The position numbers and the translations under genes were made by a program. From NCBI GenBank assembly GCA_030065775.1, contig JASJDL010000003.1, positions 1 to 36,073 of the forward strand: 36,073 bases of DNA, read 5' to 3'. Shown piece after piece: positions 18,107-26,777 of this stretch. Under the pieces are notes generated by a model. The model was given only the letters and a program-made list of their open reading frames with translations, was not told where the DNA came from and did no database searches. How positions within the stretch are numbered: position 1 is the first letter of the stretch; the number at the start of each line of letters is the position of its first letter. The DNA is from Flavobacteriaceae bacterium (lineage in GTDB: Bacteria; Bacteroidota; Bacteroidia; Flavobacteriales; Flavobacteriaceae).

Positions 18107-19534
18107 ATGCGTAATCGTAAAAAAACAAAAATAGTAGCCACACTTGGGCCCGCTTGCAGCGACAAAAAAATCATTGAAGAAATGATGGATATTGGCGTTA
18201 ATGTTTTTCGTATAAATTTTTCACATGCCGACTACAGTAATGTTCGTGAAAAAGTAAAAGAAATTCGGGAAATAAATAAGCGTAAGAATTATAACGTGGC
18301 TATTCTGGCAGATTTGCAGGGCCCTAAATTACGGGTAGGGGTTATGGGTGAAAAAGCGAAGCTACAAGTAGGAGATAGCTTCACCTTTACCACAGAAGAA
18401 TGTGAGGGAACCTCCGAAAAGGCCTACATGACCTACCAAAACTTTCCTAGGGATGTAAAACCCGGTGAGCAGATTTTAGTTGATGATGGCAAATTATTAT
18501 TTGAAGTTTTGGAAACAGATGGTGAAAAAGAGGTAAAAACCAAAGTTTTACGTGGCGGAAGACTAAAATCAAAAAAAGGAGTTAACCTTCCGAACACAAA
18601 TATTTCGCTTCCTGCTTTAACCGAAAAAGATGTTAAAGATGCCCTTTTTGCTATAAAACTTGAGGTAGATTGGATTGCACTTTCATTTGTGAGAAATACG
18701 CAAGATCTAATAGATTTAAGAGAATTGATAGATAAACATTCCGACTATAAAATTCCTGTAATTGCCAAAATTGAAAAGCCGGAAGCCGTAGCGAATATCC
18801 GAAAAATAACGGCATATTGTGATGGGTTAATGGTCGCTCGGGGTGATCTGGGTGTTGAAGTAGATATGGAACGCGTACCATTAATACAAAAAAAATTGGT
18901 GTTGCAGGCGAAAAGAGCCAGAGTTCCGGTAATTATCGCTACGCAAATGATGGAAACGATGATTACCAATCAGGTACCTACCAGGGCTGAAGTAAACGAT
19001 GTCGCCAATTCTATTATGGACGGGGCCGATGCCGTAATGCTTTCTGGTGAAACTTCTGTAGGTGAATTTCCTGTTGAAGTTATTCGCAAAATACGCCGGA
19101 TTATCGAAAGTGTAGAAGATTCACCCTTAATTATAAAACCTGATTCTTCCATCCAGAGTGTCAATGAACGATTTATCTCAAAAACCATCTGTAGACAAGC
19201 CGCGAAAATGGCTGATTATATGGGAGCCACAGTAATATCAACCTTAACAAACAGTGGGTATACGGCATTTCAAATTTCTGCCTATCGCCCTGAAACGCAT
19301 ATTCTTGCGTTCTCCGATAACCGACGCATATTACCCATGCTTAATTTACTCTGGGGTGTAAAGGGTATTTTTTATGATGAATTAAAAAGTACCGATGACA
19401 CTGTAGATGAGATTAACAAGATTGCCAAAAATAAGGGGTATGCAGAAGAAGGTGATTTTGTTATTAATTTAACTTCGATGCCTGTGCTTGCAAAAGGAAT
19501 GGTGAACACATTACGAATCAGTAAAATTGACTAA
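18107..19534 (+). CDS. pyk: Pyruvate kinase
   Basis: This 475-residue glycolytic enzyme converts PEP and ADP to pyruvate and ATP. It starts with KTKIVATLGPA and FRINFSHAD. The active-site segment PVIAKIEKPEAV, the metal-binding MVARGDLGVEV, and MMETMITNQVPTRAEVNDVANSIMDGAD are all present. Its last 17 bp overlap the 3' end of the convergent hydroxylase gene with no terminator between, so the two mRNAs overlap tail to tail. Confidence 0.97.
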   Translation: MRNRKKTKIVATLGPACSDKKIIEEMMDIGVNVFRINFSHADYSNVREKVKEIREINKRKNYNVAILADLQGPKLRVGVMGEKAKLQVGDSFTFTTEECEGTSEKAYMTYQNFPRDVKPGEQILVDDGKLLFEVLETDGEKEVKTKVLRGGRLKSKKGVNLPNTNISLPALTEKDVKDALFAIKLEVDWIALSFVRNTQDLIDLRELIDKHSDYKIPVIAKIEKPEAVANIRKITAYCDGLMVARGDLGVEVDMERVPLIQKKLVLQAKRARVPVIIATQMMETMITNQVPTRAEVNDVANSIMDGADAVMLSGETSVGEFPVEVIRKIRRIIESVEDSPLIIKPDSSIQSVNERFISKTICRQAAKMADYMGATVISTLTNSGYTAFQISAYRPETHILAFSDNRRILPMLNLLWGVKGIFYDELKSTDDTVDEINKIAKNKGYAEEGDFVINLTSMPVLAKGMVNTLRISKID

Positions 19535-21290
19535 CTTTTCTTTTATTTTCCAATAATTGAATCCCACTATCAATTAACTTGGCAATAGTATTACTGATTG
19601 TTTTACGATGGTCGAGTTCTCTTAATATCTCATTCTTCAACTTTTCGTGAGAGGTATCTCTATACAATTCATATAACTCTAATAATGACAACCATTCTTT
19701 AGAATACTTTGACTGTATATCTCTTAATATGGATCTTCCTTTCTCAACATCGTAGTCATTAGCTTCTCTTAATGTTCTTATATCGCCGTAAAGTTTTTCC
19801 AAAGTTTCAAGTTTATCTATTCTAGGGGTTCTAATGGTCTTCGTTTTTGAAACTTCATATAGATTTTCGAATGAATTATAATCTGCACTTCCAGAATACA
19901 CAGATACAATCGAGGAACCAACTACTAAATTAAGAACCCCCTCTTCAGGAGAAAATAAGATTTCGCTATCATGAGTTACTGTACAATCTTTTAGTTGAAT
20001 TAAGATCAATTTGCCATTTACGCTTCTTAAACCAGTGATGTTTATACCTTCTACAGTGATACCGCTTTCATATTCAAATGAGAGATATTCCCCATCATAA
20101 AAATTATATGCTTTTAAGTCTTTTGGCCCCATATTTTCAATAGCCAAATTGACGCCTTTTAATTTTCCTAAAGGAGAAATAAATCCGTTAGGATAAGTCG
20201 CAATTCCATGACCTATAAGTTCTTTTTCTCGATATGCCAATGCCGTTGGGCCCTCAGTTTTGAAAAAAACTACTTCATTGTCCTCGTTTACAATCATTCT
20301 ACTAAAAACTCCCGAAATCTGAAGGCCAGTATTTAATTCAATGGTTCCAACTTTTTCTGATTCAATTAGTTTTTGCAAGCCCTTAAATCCACCCTTTCTT
20401 AAAGCCATAGTATTCGCAAATTCTTCTAAGACTTCCATCAAATAAGAAAAATCAGGAGTTACAAATAACTGTGGCTGTGGCTTGGTAATATCAAAATTTT
20501 GTTCAACTGCCTTAATAGTGTATGGCAATTTCTTAACATTGTCAGACAGACACCATTCACTCTCACCAATAGAAGACAATAAACCGGCACCGTAGATTTT
20601 AGGATCATCAATTGATCCTATGAGTCCATACTCAACAGTCCACCAATGGAGATTTCTTATCTTGGCCATTTCAGACAAAGGCACTTTCTTGTTTTGTAGT
20701 TCTTCTACTTTTCTTTCCGCCGCCACTATTGCTTTCTCATCTGTGTTACGAGCTTCTTTTAGAATAGATAATGTCCGTACCGCCTCGTACATTTCATTGT
20801 CATGAGAAGACAGAATTGCCTTTGCCCCGATCTCTCCAAACCTTCTCAAATATTCAGCGTAATCTGGATTAGCTATGATCGGAGCATGGCCGGCAGCCTC
20901 ATGAATGATATCTGGAGCCGGTGTATATTCAATATTTTCCAACTGTCTTATATCTGAAGCAATAACTAAAACCTTGTACGCCTGGAATTCCATAAAAGCA
21001 TTGGGAGGTATGAACCCATCTACAGCTACTGCAGCCCAACCAATATCTTTTAAAATACGGTTCATGCCGTACATACTAGGTATGGCATTAATTGAAATAC
21101 CTGTTTTCTCTAAACCATCAAGGTATGAATGGTGTGCTACTTTGCTTAAATGTGCTATGCTTTTTCGCATAACATATCTCCAAACAGCTTGATTAATAGA
21201 AGAGTAATCCTCGTAATTCTGAGGTTTAATAAATTGTTTTAAGTGAGGTGGCAATCGATCAATTATAGGATTGCTTTCAATATTTTTCAT
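19518..21290 (-). CDS. Long aromatic amino acid (phenylalanine) hydroxylase
   Basis: This 590-residue pterin-dependent iron enzyme probably converts phenylalanine to tyrosine. The iron ligands are H130 and H135 in IIHEAAGHAP and E220 in WWTVEYGLIG. The catalytic domain is at the N-terminus (to about 300) with no ACT domain before it. The gap between the His pair and the Glu is about 85 residues, against about 40 in animal PAH, so a helical insert at about 165-210 is present. The last 290 residues form a beta-rich region then helices of unknown role. Tyr or Trp specificity cannot be excluded. It is divergent from the TetR gene that controls the paa operon, so aromatic amino acid genes cluster here. 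Confidence 0.9.
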   Translation of the reverse strand: MKNIESNPIIDRLPPHLKQFIKPQNYEDYSSINQAVWRYVMRKSIAHLSKVAHHSYLDGLEKTGISINAIPSMYGMNRILKDIGWAAVAVDGFIPPNAFMEFQAYKVLVIASDIRQLENIEYTPAPDIIHEAAGHAPIIANPDYAEYLRRFGEIGAKAILSSHDNEMYEAVRTLSILKEARNTDEKAIVAAERKVEELQNKKVPLSEMAKIRNLHWWTVEYGLIGSIDDPKIYGAGLLSSIGESEWCLSDNVKKLPYTIKAVEQNFDITKPQPQLFVTPDFSYLMEVLEEFANTMALRKGGFKGLQKLIESEKVGTIELNTGLQISGVFSRMIVNEDNEVVFFKTEGPTALAYREKELIGHGIATYPNGFISPLGKLKGVNLAIENMGPKDLKAYNFYDGEYLSFEYESGITVEGINITGLRSVNGKLILIQLKDCTVTHDSEILFSPEEGVLNLVVGSSIVSVYSGSADYNSFENLYEVSKTKTIRTPRIDKLETLEKLYGDIRTLREANDYDVEKGRSILRDIQSKYSKEWLSLLELYELYRDTSHEKLKNEILRELDHRKTISNTIAKLIDSGIQLLENKRKVSQFY

Positions 21291-21306
21291 AGCAGCATAT
21301 TGTGTT

Positions 21307-21314
21307 CAAAATTA
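21307..21314 (-). promoter_or_regulatory. Candidate -7 box (TAATTTTG) of the hydroxylase gene
   Basis: The minus-strand TAATTTTG fits TAnnTTTG and is 16 bp upstream of the hydroxylase ATG at 21290. No TTG is seen at the usual distance. The 80-bp gap to the divergent TetR gene also has a TATATTCG at 21357-21364, only 6 bp before the TetR ATG. Confidence 0.35.
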
Positions 21315-21370
21315 AGAAAATAAGATTACATGACTTTTCTAACAAATTTTTTAGCTTATATTCGAGCTAA

Positions 21371-21943
21371 ATGAAAGCCGAAACCCGCAAACAAGAAATC
21401 ATCCTAACCGCTGCAAAACTATTCAAAGAAAAAGGCTACAGTGCCGTGACAATGCGAGATCTGGCAGCAGCCATGGGCATAAAAGCGGCCAGCCTTTACA
21501 ATCACATAGATTCTAAGCAAGATATTTTAAAAGAAATTATTATTGCTATTGCAGAAGCGTTTACTTCAGGGATGGCGACCATTAGAGTATCTGAACAAGA
21601 TGCTGTAAATAAGTTAAAAGAAATCATTGCTTTGCATGTTGAAATTACAGCGAATAATACCTTTGGGATGGCCTCTCTAAATAATGATTGGATGCATCTC
21701 GAAGAACAACTCGAATATTACCTAGAACTTCGCCATAATTACGAAGATAACTTTCGGGATATCATAAAGGAAGGAATTGCCGATAGCGATATAATTGACG
21801 AAAACCCAGATACTATTATGTTTTCGATCTTGACGACACTTCGTTCACTGTATTTATGGATTCCGAAAAAAGAGGATTTAAATCCGGATGAACTTGCCAA
21901 AAGCCTGAGCCGATTACTGATCAGCGGTATTCGAAATAATTAG
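21371..21943 (+). CDS. TetR/AcrR-family regulator, probable PaaR-type repressor
   Basis: This 190-residue protein starts with a TetR helix-turn-helix (residues 4-52): ILTAAKLFKEKGYSAVTMRDLAAAMGIKAASLYNHIDSKQDIL. The rest is an all-helical ligand domain. TetR proteins in front of paa operons in other bacteria (PaaR) repress them and let go when phenylacetyl-CoA binds. The gene is 62 bp upstream of paaE, in the same direction, and an 18-bp palindrome with a -7 box lies in that gap. Ligand and target are inferred from context. Confidence 0.88.
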   Translation: MKAETRKQEIILTAAKLFKEKGYSAVTMRDLAAAMGIKAASLYNHIDSKQDILKEIIIAIAEAFTSGMATIRVSEQDAVNKLKEIIALHVEITANNTFGMASLNNDWMHLEEQLEYYLELRHNYEDNFRDIIKEGIADSDIIDENPDTIMFSILTTLRSLYLWIPKKEDLNPDELAKSLSRLLISGIRNN

Positions 21944-21954
21944 CAAATATTTTG

Positions 21955-21962
21955 TAAATTTG
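21955..21962 (+). promoter_or_regulatory. -7 box (TAAATTTG) of the paa operon
   Basis: TAAATTTG matches TAnnTTTG exactly, 44 bp before the paaE ATG. Transcription would start near 21969, inside or next to the palindromic operator. A -33 TTG is not obvious. Confidence 0.55.
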
Positions 21963-21969
21963 TACCTGT

Positions 21970-21987
21970 AACTAACAATTGTTAGTT
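21970..21987. promoter_or_regulatory. 18-bp perfect palindrome, probable TetR operator
   Basis: AACTAACAATTGTTAGTT is self-complementary over all 18 bases. It starts 7 bp after the -7 box and ends 18 bp before the paaE ATG, so bound repressor would block the start of transcription. The core CTAAC-N4-GTTAG resembles the CNAACG-type half sites I recall for PaaR of Thermus, though not identical. I saw no second copy in the window. Confidence 0.7.
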
Positions 21988-22005
21988 TATGATCATTATG
22001 TACAT

Positions 22006-23079
22006 ATGGCAGAATTTCACAATTTAAAAGTTGCAAACATTTATAAAGAAACGGAAGATACTTCCGTTGTAACTTTAGAAATCCCATTAGAATTACAGGA
22101 AACTTTCAAATTTAGACAAGGGCAGCATCTGACCTTAAAAGCAATTATTAATGGTGAGGACGTTCGCCGTTCCTACTCTTTGTGTTCAAGCCCCATTGAG
22201 AAGACGTGGAAAGTCGCTGTAAAGAAGATTCCTGAGGGAAAGTTTTCGACTTTCATTAATGAAACTCTAAAAGATGGCGATGAAATTGAAGTGATGGCAC
22301 CCAGTGGTACATTCGGTGTTGATTGCAGTCCTGAACGGGCAAAGAATTATTTGTTTTTTGCTGCAGGAAGCGGTATTACACCGATTCTTTCAATGATTAA
22401 AATGCATTTGGCGGCTGAGCCTAATTCAACATGTAAATTATTTTACGTCAATAAGACTGCAAAATCTATTATCTTTAAAGAAGAGTTAGAACAGCTTAGA
22501 AATAAATATTTTGGCAGGCTGGAAATCTATTATTTTTTAACCAAAGAGCGCCGGGATATTGACTTGTTTAATGGCAGGTTTGATGATGAAAAAATGCGAG
22601 TTCTTACCACAACGTTTATTGACATTCCAGATACGAGTGAGGTTTTTCTTTGTGGCCCAGAACAAATGGTCAACTATGTAAGTTCGTATTTAATTGATGC
22701 AGGTTTACCAAAAGAGCTTATCCATTTTGAATTATTCGTTACTGGCCTTTCTGAAGAAGATATAAAAAGGGCGGAGCGCTTGGCGAAGCAAAATGTTGAA
22801 GGTATTGAGGTTACTATAATTGATGGTGGAAAAGAGTTTGAATTCACCATGACAAAAGAATATGACAATATCTTAGATGCGGCTTTAGGGGCTGGAGCAG
22901 ATCTACCATTCGCCTGTAAAGGCGGTGTTTGCAGCACATGTAAATGTCAAGTAATAGAAGGCGACATAGAAATGAAAATTAACTATGCCTTAGAAGATAA
23001 AGAAGTCGAACAAAATTTTGTGCTGAGTTGTCAGGCAGTGCCAACATCAGAGAAAGTAGTTGTCGATTTCGACGTATAA
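22006..23079 (+). CDS. paaE: Phenylacetyl-CoA epoxidase reductase subunit PaaE
   Basis: This 357-residue flavoprotein passes electrons from NAD(P)H to the PaaABC(D) di-iron epoxidase. The FAD domain shows [10 protein letters not shown], then a NAD-binding domain ([24 protein letters not shown]). The C-terminal plant-type [2Fe-2S] domain has C304, C309, C312 and C342. Start is ATG at 22006 (MAEFHNLK); a TTG 27 bp upstream lies inside the palindromic operator and is unlikely. Here paaE leads the operon rather than following paaABCD as in E. coli. Confidence 0.95.
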   Translation: MAEFHNLKVANIYKETEDTSVVTLEIPLELQETFKFRQGQHLTLKAIINGEDVRRSYSLCSSPIEKTWKVAVKKIPEGKFSTFINETLKDGDEIEVMAPSGTFGVDCSPERAKNYLFFAAGSGITPILSMIKMHLAAEPNSTCKLFYVNKTAKSIIFKEELEQLRNKYFGRLEIYYFLTKERRDIDLFNGRFDDEKMRVLTTTFIDIPDTSEVFLCGPEQMVNYVSSYLIDAGLPKELIHFELFVTGLSEEDIKRAERLAKQNVEGIEVTIIDGGKEFEFTMTKEYDNILDAALGAGADLPFACKGGVCSTCKCQVIEGDIEMKINYALEDKEVEQNFVLSCQAVPTSEKVVVDFDV

Positions 23080-23095
23080 TATAAACTCAACAACT

Positions 23096-24046
23096 ATGAG
23101 TGAAGAACAAATAATGAGTCTAGAAAAATATTTTGAAGAACGTATTGCGCGCGATGAAAAGATTGAACCTAAAGACTGGATGCCTGAGAAGTATCGCCAG
23201 ACACATATTAGGCAGATGTCTCAGCACGCACATTCGGAAGTCGTTGGAATGCTTCCCGAGGGTAATTGGATCACCCGTGCACCTTCTTTACGCCGTAAAG
23301 TTGCCTTACTGGCAAAAGTACAAGACGAAGCCGGTCATGGTTTATACTTGTACTCTGCAACAGAAACCTTAGGTGTTTCTAGGGAAGAATTGTATGAACA
23401 ATTGCACACAGGTAAAGCAAAATACTCTAGTATATTTAATTATCCAACATTGACCTGGGCAGATATAGGAGCCATCGGTTGGTTGGTTGATGGTGCTGCC
23501 ATTATCAATCAAGTACCTTTATGTAATACCTCTTATGGGCCCTATGCAAGAGCAATGATACGTGTGTGTAAAGAAGAAAGCTTCCATCAGCGTCAAGGTT
23601 ATGAGATCATGATTAAATTGGCGAATGGCACCCCTGAGCAAAAAGAAATGGCTCAAGACGCACTCAATAGATGGTGGTGGCCGAGTTTAATGATGCTTGG
23701 GCCAACTGATGACAAATCAGTGCATACCGAGCAATCAATGAAATGGAAATTGAAACGTAAAACGAATGATGAATTGCGTCAACAGTTTATAGATCAAACA
23801 GTGCCTCAGGCTGATTTAATAGGTTTAAAAATTCCTGATCCAGACTTAAAATGGAATGAAGAGCGAGGCAGTTATGATTTTGGAGGAATTGATTGGGACG
23901 AATTCTGGCAAGTTGTTAAGGGGCATGGGCCAATGAACAAAGAACGTATGAAGGCAAGAGTAGGTGCATGGGAACGTGGTGCGTGGGTGCGAGATGCGGC
24001 CATGGCTTATGCCGAGAAGAAAGAAAAAAGAAAACAAGCGGTTTAA
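23096..24046 (+). CDS. paaA: Phenylacetyl-CoA epoxidase catalytic subunit PaaA
   Basis: This 316-residue ferritin-like di-iron subunit inserts oxygen into phenylacetyl-CoA to give the 1,2-epoxide. Iron-ligand regions are [13 protein letters not shown] (E78, H81) and [13 protein letters not shown] (E161, H164), with E48 as a further candidate. Start is ATG at 23096; a second ATG six codons later (MSLEKYF) is possible. It follows paaE by 16 bp. Confidence 0.96.
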   Translation: MSEEQIMSLEKYFEERIARDEKIEPKDWMPEKYRQTHIRQMSQHAHSEVVGMLPEGNWITRAPSLRRKVALLAKVQDEAGHGLYLYSATETLGVSREELYEQLHTGKAKYSSIFNYPTLTWADIGAIGWLVDGAAIINQVPLCNTSYGPYARAMIRVCKEESFHQRQGYEIMIKLANGTPEQKEMAQDALNRWWWPSLMMLGPTDDKSVHTEQSMKWKLKRKTNDELRQQFIDQTVPQADLIGLKIPDPDLKWNEERGSYDFGGIDWDEFWQVVKGHGPMNKERMKARVGAWERGAWVRDAAMAYAEKKEKRKQAV

Positions 24047-24057
24047 ACTATAGTAGT

Positions 24058-24345
24058 ATGGCAACAAAAGATTGGCCACTTTGGGAAATCTTCGTAAGAA
24101 GTAAAAACGGATTGGAACACAGGCATTTTGGTAGTCTTCATGCAGCTGATGCTGAAATGGCACTGGAAAATGCACGCGATGTCTATACAAGACGAAATGA
24201 AGGTGTGAGTATTTGGGTAGTAGAATCGAAGCATATCACTGCTTCGAATCCGGAAAATTATGGTGAATTATTTGAACCGGCTCAAGATAAGGTGTATCGT
24301 CATCCAACATTTTACGATTTGCCCGATGAAGTAAAACATATGTGA
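24058..24345 (+). CDS. paaB: Phenylacetyl-CoA epoxidase subunit PaaB
   Basis: This 95-residue protein has PaaB size and hallmark features: WPLWEIFVRSKNGLEHRHFGSLHAADAEMALENARDVYTRR and later WVVESKHITASNP. PaaB bridges the PaaAC heterodimers and is needed for activity. Start is ATG at 24058, 11 bp after paaA; an upstream start in the same frame would be buried in paaA. Its TGA shares one base with the paaC ATG. Confidence 0.95.
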   Translation: MATKDWPLWEIFVRSKNGLEHRHFGSLHAADAEMALENARDVYTRRNEGVSIWVVESKHITASNPENYGELFEPAQDKVYRHPTFYDLPDEVKHM

Positions 24346-25097
24346 TGAAAGAACATTTATATAACTATATACTAGGTATTGCAGATAATAGCCTAATTCT
24401 TGGACAACGTATGGGAGAATTATGCGGTCATGGGCCAAGTCTTGAAACCGATATCGCCTGTACGAATATCTCGTTAGATTTATTTGGACAAGTACGCAGC
24501 TACTTTCAATATGCGGCTAAGTTAGCAGGAGATGGGAGAACCGAAGATGATATTGCGATGCTTCGAAAAGAACGTGAATATGTAAATGTTCTTCTGGCTG
24601 AGCAGCCAAACACGAATTTTGCGTATACGATTGGACGTCAGTTTTTATTTGATATTTACCATCTTCTGTATCTAACAGAGCTTCAAAAAAGCAAAGATCT
24701 AACGCTTTCAGCAATTGCGAAAAAATGCATCAAAGAAGTAAGTTATCATGTGCGTTTTTCATCTGATTGGGTTAAAAGATTAGGTGATGGTACAGAAGAG
24801 AGTAAACAAAAAATGCAAGAAGCTGTAGACGATTTATGGGTTTATACTGATGAACTCTTCCATCAAACTGAAGCCGATAAAGTTATGATTACCGAAGAGG
24901 TGGGAGTTGATGTGACGAAGTTGAAAGAAGAATACTATACCAGAGTTTCAGAAATCTTAGAAGAAGCTGGATTAAACATTCCGGAGTCTAAATGGTTTCA
25001 AAAAGGAGGTAAGCAAGGAATTCATACAGAACACTTAGGATATCTATTAGCAGATTTACAGTATATGCAAAGAACATATCCTAATATGGAATGGTAA
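24345..25097 (+). CDS. paaC: Phenylacetyl-CoA epoxidase structural subunit PaaC
   Basis: This 250-residue ferritin-like protein partners PaaA. It shows LGQRMGELCGHGPSLETDIACTNISLDLFGQ and RQFLFDIYHLLYLTEL, typical of PaaC, which keeps the fold but not the catalytic iron site. The start is ATG at 24345, giving a TGATG overlap with paaB. paaD follows after 1 bp. Confidence 0.94.
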   Translation: MKEHLYNYILGIADNSLILGQRMGELCGHGPSLETDIACTNISLDLFGQVRSYFQYAAKLAGDGRTEDDIAMLRKEREYVNVLLAEQPNTNFAYTIGRQFLFDIYHLLYLTELQKSKDLTLSAIAKKCIKEVSYHVRFSSDWVKRLGDGTEESKQKMQEAVDDLWVYTDELFHQTEADKVMITEEVGVDVTKLKEEYYTRVSEILEEAGLNIPESKWFQKGGKQGIHTEHLGYLLADLQYMQRTYPNMEW

Positions 25098-25098
25098 A

Positions 25099-25599
25099 AT
25101 GACAACCACCGAACAACATATCGATGAAAAATTAATTCCAATTTTGGAAAAAGTTTCAGATCCGGAAATACCGGTATTGTCAATTATGGATATGGGAGTT
25201 GTGCGAACAGCTATTTTAAGAGGCAACAATGTTCATGTTCAAATAACACCGACGTATAGCGGCTGCCCTGCAATGGATGTTATCGGTGATGATATAAAAA
25301 AGGCCCTTGAAGAAGCTGGATACACTTCGAACATTGAATTGATTTTGGCACCGGCGTGGACAACAGATTGGATTACTCAGAAAGGAAGAAAAGCACTAGA
25401 AGAATATGGTATCGCAGCACCGCTCGATGCTCAAGCAGATAAAGATGTTTTGCTCCATGGAAAACGCCTGGTCAAATGTACCAATTGTGGTTCTCAAAAT
25501 ACAAGAATGGTAAGCCAATTTGGTTCTACGGCATGCAAAGCACAATTTCAATGTGAAGATTGCCAGGAACCTTTTGACTATTTTAAATGTTTGAAATGA
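25099..25599 (+). CDS. paaD: PaaD: MIP18/DUF59-type maturation factor for the epoxidase
   Basis: This 166-residue protein has an N-terminal DUF59 (MIP18) domain (about 8-95) with VSDPEIPVLSIMDMGVVR and the cysteine segment YSGCPAMDVI, followed by a C-terminal Cys-rich part with CTNC, a middle Cys and CEDC, probably a metal-binding ribbon. PaaD is thought to help Fe-S or iron insertion into the epoxidase system. It is 1 bp after paaC and its end overlaps the next gene by 13 bp. Confidence 0.93.
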   Translation: MTTTEQHIDEKLIPILEKVSDPEIPVLSIMDMGVVRTAILRGNNVHVQITPTYSGCPAMDVIGDDIKKALEEAGYTSNIELILAPAWTTDWITQKGRKALEEYGIAAPLDAQADKDVLLHGKRLVKCTNCGSQNTRMVSQFGSTACKAQFQCEDCQEPFDYFKCLK

Positions 25600-25958
25600 T
25601 GTTAGGGCTTCGAACCACTGCATATATCGTAAGTGATTTAGATGAAGCAAAAGCATGGTATGCTAAAGCTTTTAAGTCGGAGCCTTATTTTGACGAACCC
25701 TTTTATGTAGGATTTAATATTAGTGGTTATGAGCTTGGGTTGATGCCTGAAGGTGATGAAGTAAATGTAAAAGGTGAAAACATATTGTCATACTGGGGTG
25801 TGGAGGATATTCAAAATGAATATAAACGCTTATTGGATTTAGGAGCAACAGAACATGAGAAACCCACAAATGTAGGAGGTGAATTAATGGTGGCCTCAGT
25901 AAAGGATCCGTGGCAAAATATAATAGGGATTATTTATAACCCCTATTTCAAACTATAA
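25587..25958 (+). CDS. VOC (glyoxalase/dioxygenase superfamily) protein
   Basis: This 123-residue protein shows the paired beta-alpha-beta3 layout of the vicinal oxygen chelate fold: LRTTAYIVSDLDEAKAWYAKAF, then YELGLMPEG, VEDIQNEYKRLLDLGA and VKDPWQNIIGIIYNP. The first strand carries T-T-A where metal-binding members often have His, so metal use is doubtful. Alternative ATGs at 25596 and 25599 are possible. It overlaps paaD by 13 bp inside the paa operon and is not one of the classic paa genes, so it could bind or convert a pathway intermediate. The function is unknown. Confidence 0.82.
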   Translation: MFEMMLGLRTTAYIVSDLDEAKAWYAKAFKSEPYFDEPFYVGFNISGYELGLMPEGDEVNVKGENILSYWGVEDIQNEYKRLLDLGATEHEKPTNVGGELMVASVKDPWQNIIGIIYNPYFKL

Positions 25959-25991
25959 TTCCTTTTTGATAAGGAAGAATTTAATCTAGGT

Positions 25992-26777
25992 ATGAGTAAC
26001 AATTCAATTCAATTAGAAATTGAAAATAACATAGCACGTATAACGTTGAACCGCCCGGAAGTATTTAACAGTTTTAATCGAGAGATGGCATTAAAATTAC
26101 AATCGGTTTTTGATGATTGTGAGACAAATAGTGAGGTCAGAGCCATTGTCCTTACTGGTAACGGGAAGGCTTTTTGTGCTGGTCAAGATTTAAAAGAGGT
26201 TACTTCACCCGAAATGAATCCTGGCTTTAAAAAAATATTAGAAGAGCATTACAATCCGATCATTAAAAGAATCCGCTCAATCAAAAAACCCATCTTAGCT
26301 GCGATTAATGGAGTAGCTGCCGGTGCAGGTGCAAATATTGCCTTGGCGTGTGACATCGTTGTGGCCCATGAAAAAGTAAGTTTCATTCAAGCATTCAGCC
26401 TAATTGGATTAATACCCGATAGTGCCGGTACTTTCTTTTTGCCAAGGTTAATTGGTTTCCAAAAGGCACAGGCATTGGCAATGCTTGGTGATAAGGTTTC
26501 TGCCCAAGAGGCAGAGCGCATCGGCATGATCTACAAAGTAGTTACCTTGGAGCATTTCGAAGAAGAAGTTCAAAAACTAGCACTCAAATTGTCTAAAATG
26601 CCAACAAAGGCGCTCGGGATGATTAAAGAACTGTTCAATGCATCAATGAATAATACCTTGAATCAACAACTCGAAATGGAATCAAAATACCAGATTGAAG
26701 CAGCTCAAAGTGAAGACTATGCCGAAGGTGTCGCCGCGTTTATTGAAAAACGTCAACCAAACTTTAAAGGAAAGTAA
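25992..26777 (+). CDS. paaG: PaaG: ring-1,2-epoxyphenylacetyl-CoA isomerase
   Basis: This 261-residue crotonase converts the ring epoxide to oxepin-CoA and later shifts a double bond. The crotonase oxyanion segment (FCAGQDLKEV) is present. SFIQAFSLIGLIPDSAGTFFLP is specific for PaaG, with D143 as the catalytic Asp; the first hydratase Glu is replaced by Asn (GAGANIALACD), also as in PaaG. Its TAA and the paaH ATG share one base (TAATG). Confidence 0.93.
   Translation: MSNNSIQLEIENNIARITLNRPEVFNSFNREMALKLQSVFDDCETNSEVRAIVLTGNGKAFCAGQDLKEVTSPEMNPGFKKILEEHYNPIIKRIRSIKKPILAAINGVAAGAGANIALACDIVVAHEKVSFIQAFSLIGLIPDSAGTFFLPRLIGFQKAQALAMLGDKVSAQEAERIGMIYKVVTLEHFEEEVQKLALKLSKMPTKALGMIKELFNASMNNTLNQQLEMESKYQIEAAQSEDYAEGVAAFIEKRQPNFKGK

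Noticed and set aside
21338-21353. Second TetR operator (CTAACAAATTTTTTAG) in front of the TetR gene
   Set aside because: Only the outer CTAA/TTAG bases are symmetrical and the spacing differs from the palindrome before paaE; the match is too weak to claim autoregulation.
21979-22005. Upstream TTG start for PaaE
   Set aside because: It lies inside the palindromic operator and right at the proposed transcription start.
23968-24057. N-terminal extension of PaaB
   Set aside because: It overlaps paaA in another frame; PaaB proteins start at the MATKDWPLWEIF-type block.
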